Assembly: GCA_046565505.1 (NCBI GenBank)
Contig: JBKHYJ010000014.1
Location: 1-30,707 of the forward strand
Direction of reading: 5' to 3'
DNA from: JBKHYJ01 sp046565505
GTDB taxonomy: Bacteria > Acidobacteriota > Blastocatellia > UBA7656
Length of the DNA stretch: 30,707 nucleotides
Shown here: in pieces, positions 1 to 9,500 of the stretch
Layout of the letters: each line of letters starts with the position of its first letter
Position numbering within the stretch: position 1 is the stretch's first letter
Notes under the pieces: model-generated
Database searches by the model: none
Told to the model about the DNA's origin: nothing
Seen by the model: the letters and a program-made list of their open reading frames with translations, nothing else
Position numbers and translations under genes: made by a program

Positions 1-90
1 AACAGTGTAATTGCGCGGGCGGGGTAAAAAGAGTTTTAAAGGGTTGCGGCTGAAGAGGGGAAGGGCCGGGGGGTCGGAAACTATCCAGGG

Positions 91-822
91 ATGAAGGCGT
101 CTGCCGGCGCCCCTCTTCTTTTTTCAGTCATGAGTAAGAGCGCACAATCATACGACCACAGGAAGCACGTACTGAGCGAGAAGACAAAGGTGCTGGCGGC
201 GGCGGCGTTGGCCGAGAAGGTAGGCTACCTCCAACTGGATGATGTGCCCGACAAGGCGGTATTTCAGCAGTTGCCGGAAAGGGTCTACGGCGCGCACAGG
301 ATTATACGCTGCGAACGCGAGCTGGTGGTGATAAAAGAGGGTAAGGTGGAGTTGTGGCAGACGAATCAAGACATCCTCGTTAAGGAGATGGGGGAGGGCG
401 CGATATTCGGGGAGATGAAGCTGCTAGGGCAAACGATGATGGGCACCAGGGCGATAGTCGGCGCGGGCGGGGCGAGGATCGGGGTGATGGATGAAGAGAG
501 GGCCAGGGAGTGGATAAAGAGGGACGGCGAATGGATAGTCGAGAAGCTGGGCGAAAGGCTGACGGAGACTGAGGCGCAGCATTACAGGAGGTCGTTCCAG
601 ATGGCCGACGCCAGGGTGGCGGCGGAGCTGCTGGAGATAGCCGGGGAGGGCGAGAGTGTGGAGGGCGTCACGCATGAGGAATTGGCCAGGAGGATAGGGG
701 TGTACAGGGAGACGGTGACCAACGTGCTGGATGAGATGAAGAGCGAGAGAATAATAGAGGTTGGGAGGAAGCGCGTGAGGATATTAAACAGGCGGGCGCT
801 CGGAGAGTTGAGCGAATTATAA
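91..822 (+). CDS. Crp/Fnr-family transcriptional regulator
   Basis: A 243-aa cytoplasmic DNA-binding regulator. Residues about 50-150 form a cyclic-nucleotide-binding-type jelly roll with the phosphate-cassette start FGEMKLLG (106-113). The following Arg120 sits two residues later than in Crp, so cAMP binding is doubtful and another ligand, or none, is possible. Residues about 170-235 are a Crp-type winged helix; the recognition helix is around RIGVYRETVTNVLDEM (201-216), and the GxxRETV pattern is typical of the family. No Fnr-type N-terminal cysteine cluster is seen. The start is uncertain: ATG 91 has only a weak GGAA upstream, and ATG 130 (MSKSAQS) has no clear ribosome binding site. It ends before a strong inverted repeat and converges with the caspase gene. 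It may be a sensor output for the cyclic-nucleotide genes in this window, but this is only proximity. Confidence 0.9.
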   Translation: MKASAGAPLLFSVMSKSAQSYDHRKHVLSEKTKVLAAAALAEKVGYLQLDDVPDKAVFQQLPERVYGAHRIIRCERELVVIKEGKVELWQTNQDILVKEMGEGAIFGEMKLLGQTMMGTRAIVGAGGARIGVMDEERAREWIKRDGEWIVEKLGERLTETEAQHYRRSFQMADARVAAELLEIAGEGESVEGVTHEELARRIGVYRETVTNVLDEMKSERIIEVGRKRVRILNRRALGELSEL

Positions 823-896
823 AGCCGGCCGGTTATAAGGAAGTCTGCTCATTAGAGGTGTAACCCGCGGCGGCGACATGCCTTCTGATTAAAAGA

Positions 897-920
897 AAGT
901 TATAAGCCGCCTTATGACTT
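897..920. other. small inverted repeat between convergent genes
   Basis: Arms 897-906 and 911-920 pair over 10 bp with one G-T wobble around a 4-nt loop (ccgc). It has no T-tract and lies upstream of the larger hairpin at 952-1009. It could be an accessory hairpin or a processing site. Function not known. Confidence 0.4.
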
Positions 921-951
921 TCGAGTCACGTTATCAAGACGAACAATGTTT

Positions 952-1009
952 AAAGCGTGTCGCCCGTGTTTTCCGGTTGTGATGCCGGCAAACACGGGCG
1001 ACATGCTTT
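952..1009. terminator. long inverted repeat, probable bidirectional terminator
   Basis: Two 25-nt arms (952-976 and 985-1009) match at 23 of 25 positions, one of the two exceptions being a G-T wobble, around an 8-nt loop. The outer ends are AAAGC and GCTTT, so a short U-run follows the stem in either direction. It lies between the 3' ends of the convergent regulator (+) and caspase (-) genes, 130 nt and 40 nt from their stops, where a shared intrinsic terminator is expected. Confidence 0.75.
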
Positions 1010-1048
1010 ATTCATCCTGCAACGCCTTTGTGGTGCGCCATGCGGGGG

Positions 1049-3664
1049 TCACTTGGCCGGAATGACTCCCACGAATTGTACGATAAACTCTTCGCCATCT
1101 ACCGTGCCGAACCCTATACGGCCATTGGAGAAAGTGTAGTCCGTCGTCACGCTGAACGGCTGGGGCGGGGGCGGCTTAGGGGTGCCTGTGACCTGGATGA
1201 AGTGCTTGATCTCAGGGCCGTTCGCTTCGACGATGATGTGAAACTTATCGCCTGGCACGCCCAGGTTTTCGGGCACGCGGAATAATTTCAGCAGCTTCGG
1301 CCCCTGCCCCTTCTGGCAGATGAAGCTTCGGAAAATATTCGGGGACTCGGCTTTCGGCCCCGTGAGCTGGAACAGGTAATAAGTGCTTTCATCCTGAGCG
1401 CGCAGGACCCACACGGCCCCCTTGCCGTTGCCGAAAACAAGGTCGAACTCCATCCTGAAATCTTTGAACCTTGCGTCCTTAATCAGCCCGACGCCGGGGC
1501 CCTGTACTTTCAACTTGCCTGGGCTTGCTTGCCAGGTCCTCGGCGCGTCCCACAAGCTGACGCCGCCCGTGAACTCGTCTACGAATTCGGGGGAAAAGAC
1601 CGTGCGTGCAAGCGCCAATTTCATCTCTGCGGCCCCGGCGCTAAAGGTCTGAGCCTTTTCGACCGCCTGGTACTCGTTCTTCTTGGCGAGTATCCTGTGC
1701 TGGCCCGGCGTGAGGTTAGAGACCCTCAGCTCGCCTTTTTCGTTCGCGCGGCCGCCGTAATTATCGTCAATGTAAATCTCCGCTTCCGGCTCGGTCTTGA
1801 CCGTGAGGTTGACGAGGGCGGCTTTGAACTCCGTGAAAACATACTTCGTCCTGCCGCCTTCGACTTCTACGTCCCTGGCCCATTCGTTTTGACCCTGTTG
1901 TATGACTTTCAGCCTGTGGCGGCCGGCGGCGACCTCCGTCAGCTCGATCAGTTTTTCGTCGTTCTTTACGCTGACGTTGGCGGGCTTTTGATCGTCGATC
2001 AACACGGTCGCGTTAGGCTCGACTGGCCCCACCTGTATGGAGCCGACGAGAGGGGTGAGGGCGATGTTAACGGGCTCGACCTCGTCATTACCCAGCCTGA
2101 CGGATTCCTTTTTAGACGGCGAGTATTTCGCGGCGCTCACTTCTATGTCGTAGACGCCGGGGGGTAGCTCCGCGCGGAATCTCCCGCCCACGCTCTGCCC
2201 CTGCACGGGCCTCGACGCGCCGTCCTTCGGCCTGACTACGATATCGGCAGCCGGCGCGTTGGTGAGGACCAGGAGCACCCCCTTGGAGGGCCTGATGGGC
2301 GCGGCATCCGTCTTCACGGGCGGGGGCGGCGGTTGAACGCGCCGTATGGCTATCTCGGCGTACCTCCCCTTGGGGTATTCTTTCAGGTACGTCTGGTAGT
2401 CGGCGACGTTCTTGCTGTCTCGAATCTTCTCCCACAAGGCGTCTTCGCCGAGTACGAGCGCCAGCCTCGCGTTCCTCCCGTTAGGAAACCTCTTCAGGTA
2501 GTTTTTATAGTCCTCAGGGTCTTTGCTGCTTCGTATGGCCTCCCAAAGCGCCTGCTCCGTAAACATCCCGTTAGGGTATTTCTTGACGTGGTCGAAGAAT
2601 GCCGCGGGGTTATTGCTCGCCTGGACTTTTTCCCAGTCGCCCCTTTCGACCGCGGCCGGGTCGGGTATCGACACGTTCTCAGCCGCCGCGACTTTAGCCA
2701 GCACGAGGTCGCTGGCTTTGTAGCCTTGGATTACCGCGTATGGCTTCTGTACCTTGCCCGACCCGAGGTCGAGCCTTATGCGTTTCGGCACGGCCTCCTG
2801 CAAAAAGCTTATGACCCCGCTGAGCGTCACCTCGCCCTTCTCGTTAGCCGCCGCCCCGCTGAGCGCCTCGACCAGCGCCCAGGTGAAATACCCCTGCTTC
2901 TTTTCTTTGTACTCGTAGGCGCGGTAGCCGACATCCGTCGCGTAGAGCGTGACGAACGCCTTCACGTCCGAGTTGCGCTCCTCAAAGTCGAAGGCCTGAG
3001 TGAATTTCTTTGTGAGGCGGTTATCGGCGTCGCCGCGGCCCGCGGACGGGTCGTTGCGGCAGGCGTCTAGCAGCATCACCACCTGCCCCACGCCCGTTTG
3101 TTGTATGCGCCGCCGGACCTCCTCGACGTTTATGGCGGTGTCTTCTAGCAGCGACACGTCTCCGCTCAACTGCGCGTCGGATGGCAAAAGGTAAGCCTGG
3201 TCGCCGCGCTCTATCCCGTGGCCGGCGAAGGCCAGCAGCAGCAGGCCATCTTTCGGGACCGCCGTGCGGAGGTTTGAGAGCCTCCGCAGAATGTTGCCGC
3301 GCGTGGGCCTTCGCTCGGTAGGCTGGTCGGAGGTGAGCAACACGACCTGGTCCCTCGGGAATCCCGCGTACTTGACGAGCGCCTCGACGATCGCCTTGGC
3401 GTCGTTCGACGCGCCTTCGAGCTTGTTGATCTGCGTGTCCTGGTACTCGTCAACGCCTACGACCAGCGCGAACCGCTTCGAGCCTGCTGGGAGCGCCGCG
3501 ACGGCCCCGGCGGTCTGGACTCGGAGGCCGCGCGCGTCCGCCTGTTTTTGATCCGCCTGCCTCTGCGCGGGAGATTTCACCGCTGCGCCGCCGGCCGGCG
3601 CAACGCCGGCCATCAGCGCAGCCATAAGGGCAAAAGAACAAATCGAGGATGATTTTAATTTCAT
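1049..3664 (-). CDS. exported caspase-family (C14) protein with TPR-like, PEGA and sugar-binding-like domains
   Basis: 871 aa with a Sec signal peptide (residues 1-27), so it acts outside the cytoplasm. Residues 62-320 are a caspase/metacaspase p20-type fold: the start is RFALVVGVDEYQ, the catalytic His149 is in FAGHGIE and Cys202 in LLDACRNDP, so it is probably an active cysteine peptidase. Three degenerate ~30-37-residue repeats follow (344-441, each starting WEK/WEA and containing a YPNG/FPNG/YPKG turn). A proline linker leads to three PEGA-like surface beta domains (about 461-536, 540-612, 617-685). The C-terminal ~180 residues (690-871) look like a jelly-roll of the DUF1080/LamG kind. 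The start codon has AGGA at 3679-3676. Bacterial orthocaspases of this layout are known, but substrates are not. Nothing ties it directly to the cytochrome block on the opposite strand. Confidence 0.88.
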   Translation of the reverse strand: MKLKSSSICSFALMAALMAGVAPAGGAAVKSPAQRQADQKQADARGLRVQTAGAVAALPAGSKRFALVVGVDEYQDTQINKLEGASNDAKAIVEALVKYAGFPRDQVVLLTSDQPTERRPTRGNILRRLSNLRTAVPKDGLLLLAFAGHGIERGDQAYLLPSDAQLSGDVSLLEDTAINVEEVRRRIQQTGVGQVVMLLDACRNDPSAGRGDADNRLTKKFTQAFDFEERNSDVKAFVTLYATDVGYRAYEYKEKKQGYFTWALVEALSGAAANEKGEVTLSGVISFLQEAVPKRIRLDLGSGKVQKPYAVIQGYKASDLVLAKVAAAENVSIPDPAAVERGDWEKVQASNNPAAFFDHVKKYPNGMFTEQALWEAIRSSKDPEDYKNYLKRFPNGRNARLALVLGEDALWEKIRDSKNVADYQTYLKEYPKGRYAEIAIRRVQPPPPPVKTDAAPIRPSKGVLLVLTNAPAADIVVRPKDGASRPVQGQSVGGRFRAELPPGVYDIEVSAAKYSPSKKESVRLGNDEVEPVNIALTPLVGSIQVGPVEPNATVLIDDQKPANVSVKNDEKLIELTEVAAGRHRLKVIQQGQNEWARDVEVEGGRTKYVFTEFKAALVNLTVKTEPEAEIYIDDNYGGRANEKGELRVSNLTPGQHRILAKKNEYQAVEKAQTFSAGAAEMKLALARTVFSPEFVDEFTGGVSLWDAPRTWQASPGKLKVQGPGVGLIKDARFKDFRMEFDLVFGNGKGAVWVLRAQDESTYYLFQLTGPKAESPNIFRSFICQKGQGPKLLKLFRVPENLGVPGDKFHIIVEANGPEIKHFIQVTGTPKPPPPQPFSVTTDYTFSNGRIGFGTVDGEEFIVQFVGVIPAK

Positions 3665-3703
3665 AGTAAAGAAATTCCTGTAGATGTCGTTTGAAATTAT
3701 GGC

Positions 3704-3732
3704 AGCTTAATAGTGTCTCTATGACCTGTCAA
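3704..3732 (-). promoter_or_regulatory. possible promoter for the caspase gene
   Basis: On the minus strand a perfect -35 TTGACA (3732-3727) is followed after 17 nt by TAAGCT (3709-3704), which matches only three of six -10 positions. It lies 40-70 nt upstream of the caspase start codon. The position is right but the -10 is weak, so this is tentative. Confidence 0.3.
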
Positions 3733-4006
3733 TAGAGGCATCTCGGCTCGATACGCCCTGCCAGAAACGACCTCAAATATAATAAATCGGAACGGCGCCA
3801 TCGGCATAGCCTCAGTCTAACAATCTTCAAAGTATACGAAGCAACGCCGGGCGAGGTTCTTAATCCGGGCCGGCCGCGCCCGGCGCCGTGCGGGAGGGCA
3901 AAGAGCCCGCCGGGCCTCCTGAGTACCCCCTGCCGTTTAAATCCCCATCCTCGCGCCGGCCGGGCTCGCAATTTCCTGCCACGACCGGGCCGTTAAAGGT
4001 GGGGGG

Positions 4007-4035
4007 TTGACTTTGAATATTTCAGTAGGTAATAT
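4007..4035 (+). promoter_or_regulatory. near-consensus sigma-70 promoter ahead of the cytochrome operon
   Basis: TTGACT (4007-4012), a 17-nt spacer, then TAATAT (4030-4035): five of six consensus bases in each hexamer with ideal spacing. It faces the seven-gene block starting at 4190 and predicts a start near 4042 with a ~148-nt untranslated leader. The rest of the 525-bp divergent region (3665-4189) has no ORF I would support, no tRNA and no convincing operator. It is more AT-rich near 4010-4175 than the genes on either side. Confidence 0.7.
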
Positions 4036-4189
4036 CGGCGCGACCTGGTGAACTACTCAGGACTAGCTGCCGGGATCAATCTTCAGTACAAAGTTTAATA
4101 TGTAAATAAACTACTCTAGCCGATCAATCGCCCTTTTCGGTCCGATTGTCATGCTACCCATAAATTGATAATCAAGTGTGAGGCGCTCA

Positions 4190-6496
4190 ATGAGACCCAA
4201 GCTGGTGGCCGTTGCTCTTTACGGGCTTATGCTTCTCATGCCCGTCGGCTTTTCGATAAGTACGTCTGCGTCTTCCGAACCTGTCGAACAGGCTCAGGCG
4301 CAAGCGCAGAGAATCCCTGTTAGATTCGACTCCGCGGGCAGGAGGGGACTCGTCCTTTTCGATCATAAAACGCATGAGGCGGCATTTAATCCCGACCCCG
4401 TCTTCCCGCACAAGGCGCCCGCCGGCGTGGCCTGCACGGGGTGTCATCATACGGTCAAAGACGTTACCGTGCGAGAGCAGTTTCAGAGGTGCTCGGCTTG
4501 CCACAAGGACGAGGGCAACCCTGCGAACCCCGACGACCGCGAAGGCTACGACTTGAATTCCAGGGAGGCGTTCCACAGGCTTTGCATCAGTTGCCACAAG
4601 GCATCGAACTTCAGAGTGTCCAACGCCCGCTTCACAAACGTCGGATTCACTAAATGCGGCGAGTGCCATGACAAACAGGCCGAACCCGTTCAAATAGCCG
4701 AGGCGCCCGAAGTCGTCCCGCCGCCCGACGAGGAGCCCGAGCCGCCCGCTTCAACCGCGACGGGGCCCGTCGCCATATTCAAGACGCCCGTGGACCCACC
4801 GCGCGGGTTCGCGGGGCATTCGAGGATAGAAGACCCCGAGCAGACGACGCCCGACTTCGTCCCGCGCTCCGACCGCTGGCGCATAGGCTTCCCCGAAGAC
4901 CCGCGCTTTGAAAAGGGCAAGTGGTACAACCCTTACCGGCAGAACGTCGTCAAGGGGGACTACCCCATCCTCGGGCAGAGCAACTTCTTGGTTCTGACGC
5001 TCGACAGTGACACCCTCTTCGTCGGGCGCAGGCTGCCTCTGCCGAGCGACGTGAGCAGCCAGCGGCCCGACAGCGCGGAGTTCTTCGGCCGCGGCGTGAA
5101 CGAGTTCTTCAGGCAGAATTTCAACCTCTCCATAGAGTGGTTCAATGGCGACGTGGCCTTTAAGCCCATCAACTGGCGCTTCCGCTTCACGCCCAACTTC
5201 AACATCAACTACCTCAACACGCAGGAGAACGGCATCGTCAACATCGACGTGCGCAGGGGGGCGAACCGCACGGACGGGTACACGGGCTTTCAAGAGCTTT
5301 TCGGCGAGGTCAAGCTCGGCGACACGACGAAGCTGCTGCCCTTCCTGCGCGGGGCCGGCGGCAAGGACGGCAAGAGCCCCTACTACGACTCGACGTTCCT
5401 GCGCGCGGGCATACAGCAGTTCATAAGCGATTTCCGCGGCCTCATCTTCAACGACTTCAACCTCGGCACGCGACTGTTCGGGCAGTTCGCCAGCAACCGT
5501 TATCAGTTCAACGCGGCCTACTTCTACCTGCTTGAGAAGGACACCAACAGCGAACTCAACACCCGCGTGAACCTCGGCGAGTTCCGGGACCAGACCGTCT
5601 TCATCGCCAACCTCTTCCGCGCGGACACGAAGTGGAAAGGCTACACGACGCAGTTCAGCTTCCACTTCAACAACGACAAGCCCAGCACGCATTTCGACGA
5701 GAACGATTTCCTCGTCCGCCCCGCCCCCGTAGGCGACGTGGTCCGCCACGGGATCAAAGCCTGGTACCTGGGGTGGGCCGGCGAGGGTCACATAGGGCTG
5801 AATAACATCTCGCATGCCTTCTACCAGGCCTTCGGCCGCGACAGCTTCAACCCGATAGCGGGCCGGCGAACGAGCATCAACGCGCAGCAGGCGTCAATCG
5901 AGCTGTCGCGCGACAGGGACTGGCTGCGCTTCAAAGGATCATTCTTCTTCGCCTCTGGCGACAAGAACCCATTCGACGACAAGGCCAGGGGCTTCGACGC
6001 CATCGTGGACATACCGGAGTTCGCCGGCGGGAGGTTCAGCTACTGGAACAGCCAGGGCATCAGGCTGCTCGGGACGGGCGTCGGCCTCAAGAGCGGCGAG
6101 AGCCTGCTGCCGTCCCTGCGCAGCAGCAAGTTTGAAGGGCAGGCCAGCTTCGTCAACCCCGGGATCTTCATCTACAACGCGGGCCTTGAGGCTGAGCTGA
6201 CCCCGAAGCTGCGCGGCATTGCCAACCTGAATTATTTGCACTTCCACCACACGGAGCCGTTAGAAGGGATACTGTTTCAGCCCAACATCCGCAGGAGCAT
6301 CGGGTTCGACTATGGGATGGGGGTACTCTACAGGCCGTTTCTGACGGAGAACTGGATAATCCAGGGCGGCTTCTCGTCGCTCGTGCCCGGGGCGGGCTTC
6401 AACGACATATACACGTCGAATTGCAGCGGCCAGGGCTGCGGCAAGTCGTCGAAGATCCTATTCTCGTCATTCATACGCGTGAAATTTACTTACTGA
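4190..6496 (+). CDS. tetraheme cytochrome c fused to an outer-membrane beta-barrel (porin-cytochrome fusion)
   Basis: 768 aa from ATG 4190, chosen because GAGG (4180-4183) sits 6 nt upstream; a GTG at 4178 would add four residues and has no such site. A signal peptide (about 1-28) is followed by a class-III-like tetraheme domain with CTGCH, CSACH, CISCH and CGECH at residues 82, 101, 132 and 156, plus extra histidines (FDHKTH, FPHK) that can be distal ligands. A Pro/Glu-rich linker (about 165-195) leads to ~500 residues of alternating polar/aromatic strands ending in FIRVKFTY, a typical barrel-assembly C-terminus. Fused cytochrome-porins are known from the monoheme Cyc2 iron oxidases; four hemes here make it different. 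The likely role is passing electrons across the outer membrane. Its N-terminal domain is paralogous to the free cytochrome at 10854. Confidence 0.88.
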   Translation: MRPKLVAVALYGLMLLMPVGFSISTSASSEPVEQAQAQAQRIPVRFDSAGRRGLVLFDHKTHEAAFNPDPVFPHKAPAGVACTGCHHTVKDVTVREQFQRCSACHKDEGNPANPDDREGYDLNSREAFHRLCISCHKASNFRVSNARFTNVGFTKCGECHDKQAEPVQIAEAPEVVPPPDEEPEPPASTATGPVAIFKTPVDPPRGFAGHSRIEDPEQTTPDFVPRSDRWRIGFPEDPRFEKGKWYNPYRQNVVKGDYPILGQSNFLVLTLDSDTLFVGRRLPLPSDVSSQRPDSAEFFGRGVNEFFRQNFNLSIEWFNGDVAFKPINWRFRFTPNFNINYLNTQENGIVNIDVRRGANRTDGYTGFQELFGEVKLGDTTKLLPFLRGAGGKDGKSPYYDSTFLRAGIQQFISDFRGLIFNDFNLGTRLFGQFASNRYQFNAAYFYLLEKDTNSELNTRVNLGEFRDQTVFIANLFRADTKWKGYTTQFSFHFNNDKPSTHFDENDFLVRPAPVGDVVRHGIKAWYLGWAGEGHIGLNNISHAFYQAFGRDSFNPIAGRRTSINAQQASIELSRDRDWLRFKGSFFFASGDKNPFDDKARGFDAIVDIPEFAGGRFSYWNSQGIRLLGTGVGLKSGESLLPSLRSSKFEGQASFVNPGIFIYNAGLEAELTPKLRGIANLNYLHFHHTEPLEGILFQPNIRRSIGFDYGMGVLYRPFLTENWIIQGGFSSLVPGAGFNDIYTSNCSGQGCGKSSKILFSSFIRVKFTY

Positions 6497-6538
6497 TCTC
6501 AGGCAGCACCTCGCATCCGTACATGTCGGGAGACTCGA

Positions 6539-9500
6539 ATGAAAGTATCGAAAAACGCTCTCAAGCTTTTGTTGATTCTGTCGGTGGTTGGACTCTACGG
6601 GTTCTTCAGTGTGGCGGGCTCCGACGCGAAAGCGGACTCGCCCAGTCGGCCGGAAAATTCGGGCGGCGCGGGCGCCGGTGACCCTTCCGCGCAATCGGGG
6701 CAGGGCCAGCCCGGCGCGCAGTCGTCGTCGGCCGAATCTTCGCGGCCCGTACAGGAGGCGGGGCTATTCGGCGAGACGCCAGAGGAGGCCATGCGCAGGA
6801 GCGTCGGCTGCCTCGACTGCCATAAGGGCATAGAAGACATGCACAACGGGGTGATAAGCCTCGGCTGCACGGACTGCCACGGCGGGGACGCGAACTCGCG
6901 CGCGCAAGGCGCGCAGAAAGGGTCCGCCCCGTACGAGGAGGCCAAGAAAAAGGCGCACGTCCAGCCGCGATTCCCCGAGCGCTGGAAGACATCGGCGAAC
7001 CCCGAGCGCGCCTACACGCTCACGCTCGAAGAGAGCCCCGAGTTCGTACGCTTCATCAACCCCGGCGACCTGCGCGTCGCGCGGCTGAGTTGCGGCACGT
7101 CCGGGTGCCACCCCGGCGACGTGCACGCGGTCAGTAAGAGCATGATGACGACGGGGGCCATGCTCTGGGGGGCGGCGCTTTACAATAACGGGGCTTTCCC
7201 GCTGAAGGAGTATCGGTTCGGCGAAAGCTATGGCCCCGAGGGCAAGCCGCGGCGGCTACAGACCGTCCCGCAGCCGACGCCCGAGATGGTGCGGAAGAAG
7301 GGCATCCTCCCTTACCTGGACCCGCTGCCGCGCTGGGAGATTTCTCAGATCAGCAACATACTGCGCACGTTCGAGCTGGGCGGGCGCAAGGCCGCCGAGA
7401 TAGGCATCCCCAGCACGGAAGAGCCGCCCGGAAAACCTACGCAGAACCTGTTGAGCCCGCGCGGGCTCGGGACGAACCTGAGGACGGACCCCGTCTACAT
7501 CGGCTTGCAGAAGACTCGGCTGCTCGACCCGATGCTCTCTTTCATGGGGACGAATGACCAGCCGGGCGATTACCGCTCCAGCGGCTGCACGGCCTGCCAT
7601 GTCGTCTACGCGAACAACCGCAACCCGTTTGAGGCGGGGCCGTACGCGGCGCACGGCCACACGGGCGAGAGCGCCAGCGGCGACCCCACAATCCCCAGGG
7701 GCGAGCCGGGCCACCCGATCAAACATCAATTCACGCGCGCCATCCCTTCGAGCCAGTGCGTTGTCTGTCACATGCACCCGGGCACGACCGTGACGAACTC
7801 TTACTTCGGCTCCATGTGGTGGGACCTCGAAACAGACGGCGAGGAGATGTACCCGAAGGAAGAGCGGAAGCTCAGCGCCGAGCAGCGCCGCGAGATCGTC
7901 CTGCGCAACCCGGAGGAGTCCGCGCTCAGGGGCAAATGGGGCGACGTGGAGTTTCTGAAATCGCTCACAGACGAGGTGAACCCGAAACTCAAACACACGC
8001 AGTTCGCCGACTTCAACGGGCACGGGTGGGTCTACCGCTACGTCTTCAAGCACGACCGCAAGGGGAACCTGCTCGACCAGAACGGCAACGTCATCAAAGA
8101 CGTGACGAATGAGAAGCTGCGCCGCGCCGTGAGCGAGCCGACGGCCGACGCGGCCGGCGGCGACGCGCGCGACGGCGTGCCCGTTCACCTGAAAGACATC
8201 CACGAAGAGAAGGGGATGCACTGCGTCGATTGTCACTTCAAGCAAGACAACCACGGCAACGGGAACCTCTACGGCGAAGTGCGCGCGGCCGTAGAGATCG
8301 ACTGCGTCGATTGCCACGGGACGGTGACAAAGCGCGCCGACCCGACCTCGCGCGACGCGGTCACTTCGGCCGCGGCCGGCGGCAACCGCATGCTCGATTA
8401 CAGAAACCTGCCCTCGCGCAAGGACCGCTTCTTTAAGAGGGACGGGAAGCTGTTCCAGCGCGCGGCGGTCGCGAAAGATAAAGATGGCAAGCCGCTCGTC
8501 TGGGAGGTCAAACAGGTGGTGGACACCGTGACCCCCGGCAACGAGAACTACAACGAGAAGGCCGCGCTCGCCAAGACCATACTCAAGGACGGCAAGACCT
8601 GGGGGGCCGCGCCGAAGGATGAAGTGCAGCTCGCGCACGCCAACAGCAGCATGACGTGCTACACCTGTCACACCTCATGGACGCCGAGCTGCTTCGGCTG
8701 CCACCTGAAGCAGACGGCGAACCAGCAGAAGCCCATGCTCCACAACGAAGGCACGGAGTCGCTGCGCAACTACACGTCTTATAACTTCCAGACCTTGCGC
8801 GACGACGTGTTCCTGTTAGGCAGGGACGGGACGGTGACGGGCAAGCGCGTCGCGCCCGTGCGCTCGGCATGCGCGATCTTCGTGAGCTCGCAGAACGCCA
8901 ACCGCGAGTGGATATACTCACAGCAGCAGACCGTCTCGGCCGAAGGTTACAGCGGCATCGCCTTCAGCTCGCACTTCCCGCACACCGTGAGGACCAGGGA
9001 GACCAAAGGCTGCTCCGACTGCCACCTCTCGGAAAACAACGACAACAACGCCTACATGGCGATGGCGCTGATGCAGGGGACGAACTTCTACAACTTCATC
9101 GGCCGGTACATGTACGTCGCGCAGGGCGACAAGGGGTTCGAGGCGGTCGTCGTCACCGAGCGCGACGAGCCGCAGGCCGTCATCGGGAGCTACTTGCACA
9201 AGCTGGCCTTCCCCGAAAACTACAAGAAGCATTTGGAAGGCAAGAGGGAGCTGAAGGAATTTTACGAACACCCGGGCAACGACGTCGGCACGAACCTCAC
9301 GCCCTTCAAGAGGGAGAAGACCGAAGTCCTGAGCCTGCAACACAGGGGCGAGTTCCTCTACGCGGCGACCGGCGAAGGCGGCCTCAGAGTCTACGACATA
9401 GCCAACGTGGACCAGAAGGGGTTCTCCGAGCGGATCACTTCGGCCCCGTTCTCGCCGCTCGGCCAAAGGCTCTACGTTAAGACGAAATACGCCACGGCCG

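Noticed and set aside
3729..3971. 80-codon minus-strand frame in the divergent region
   Set aside because: No ribosome binding site, Arg/Gly-rich composition, and it covers the candidate caspase promoter; unlikely to be a gene.
4165..4175. TTGAT-A-ATCAA palindrome as an Fnr box before the conduit operon
   Set aside because: Fnr boxes need four bases between the half sites; here there is one, and the site lies far downstream of the predicted promoter.
4178..4189. GTG 4178 as start of the barrel-cytochrome gene
   Set aside because: The GAGG at 4180-4183 is the ribosome binding site of ATG 4190, which also begins a cleaner signal peptide.
4751..5815. 354-codon minus-strand frame inside the barrel-cytochrome gene
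   Set aside because: Composition of an antisense shadow, no domain, no ribosome binding site.
7256..8671. 471-codon minus-strand frame, and similarly 8918-10213, within the large multiheme cytochrome gene
   Set aside because: Antisense shadows; the plus-strand frame has heme motifs and an LVIVD propeller along this stretch.
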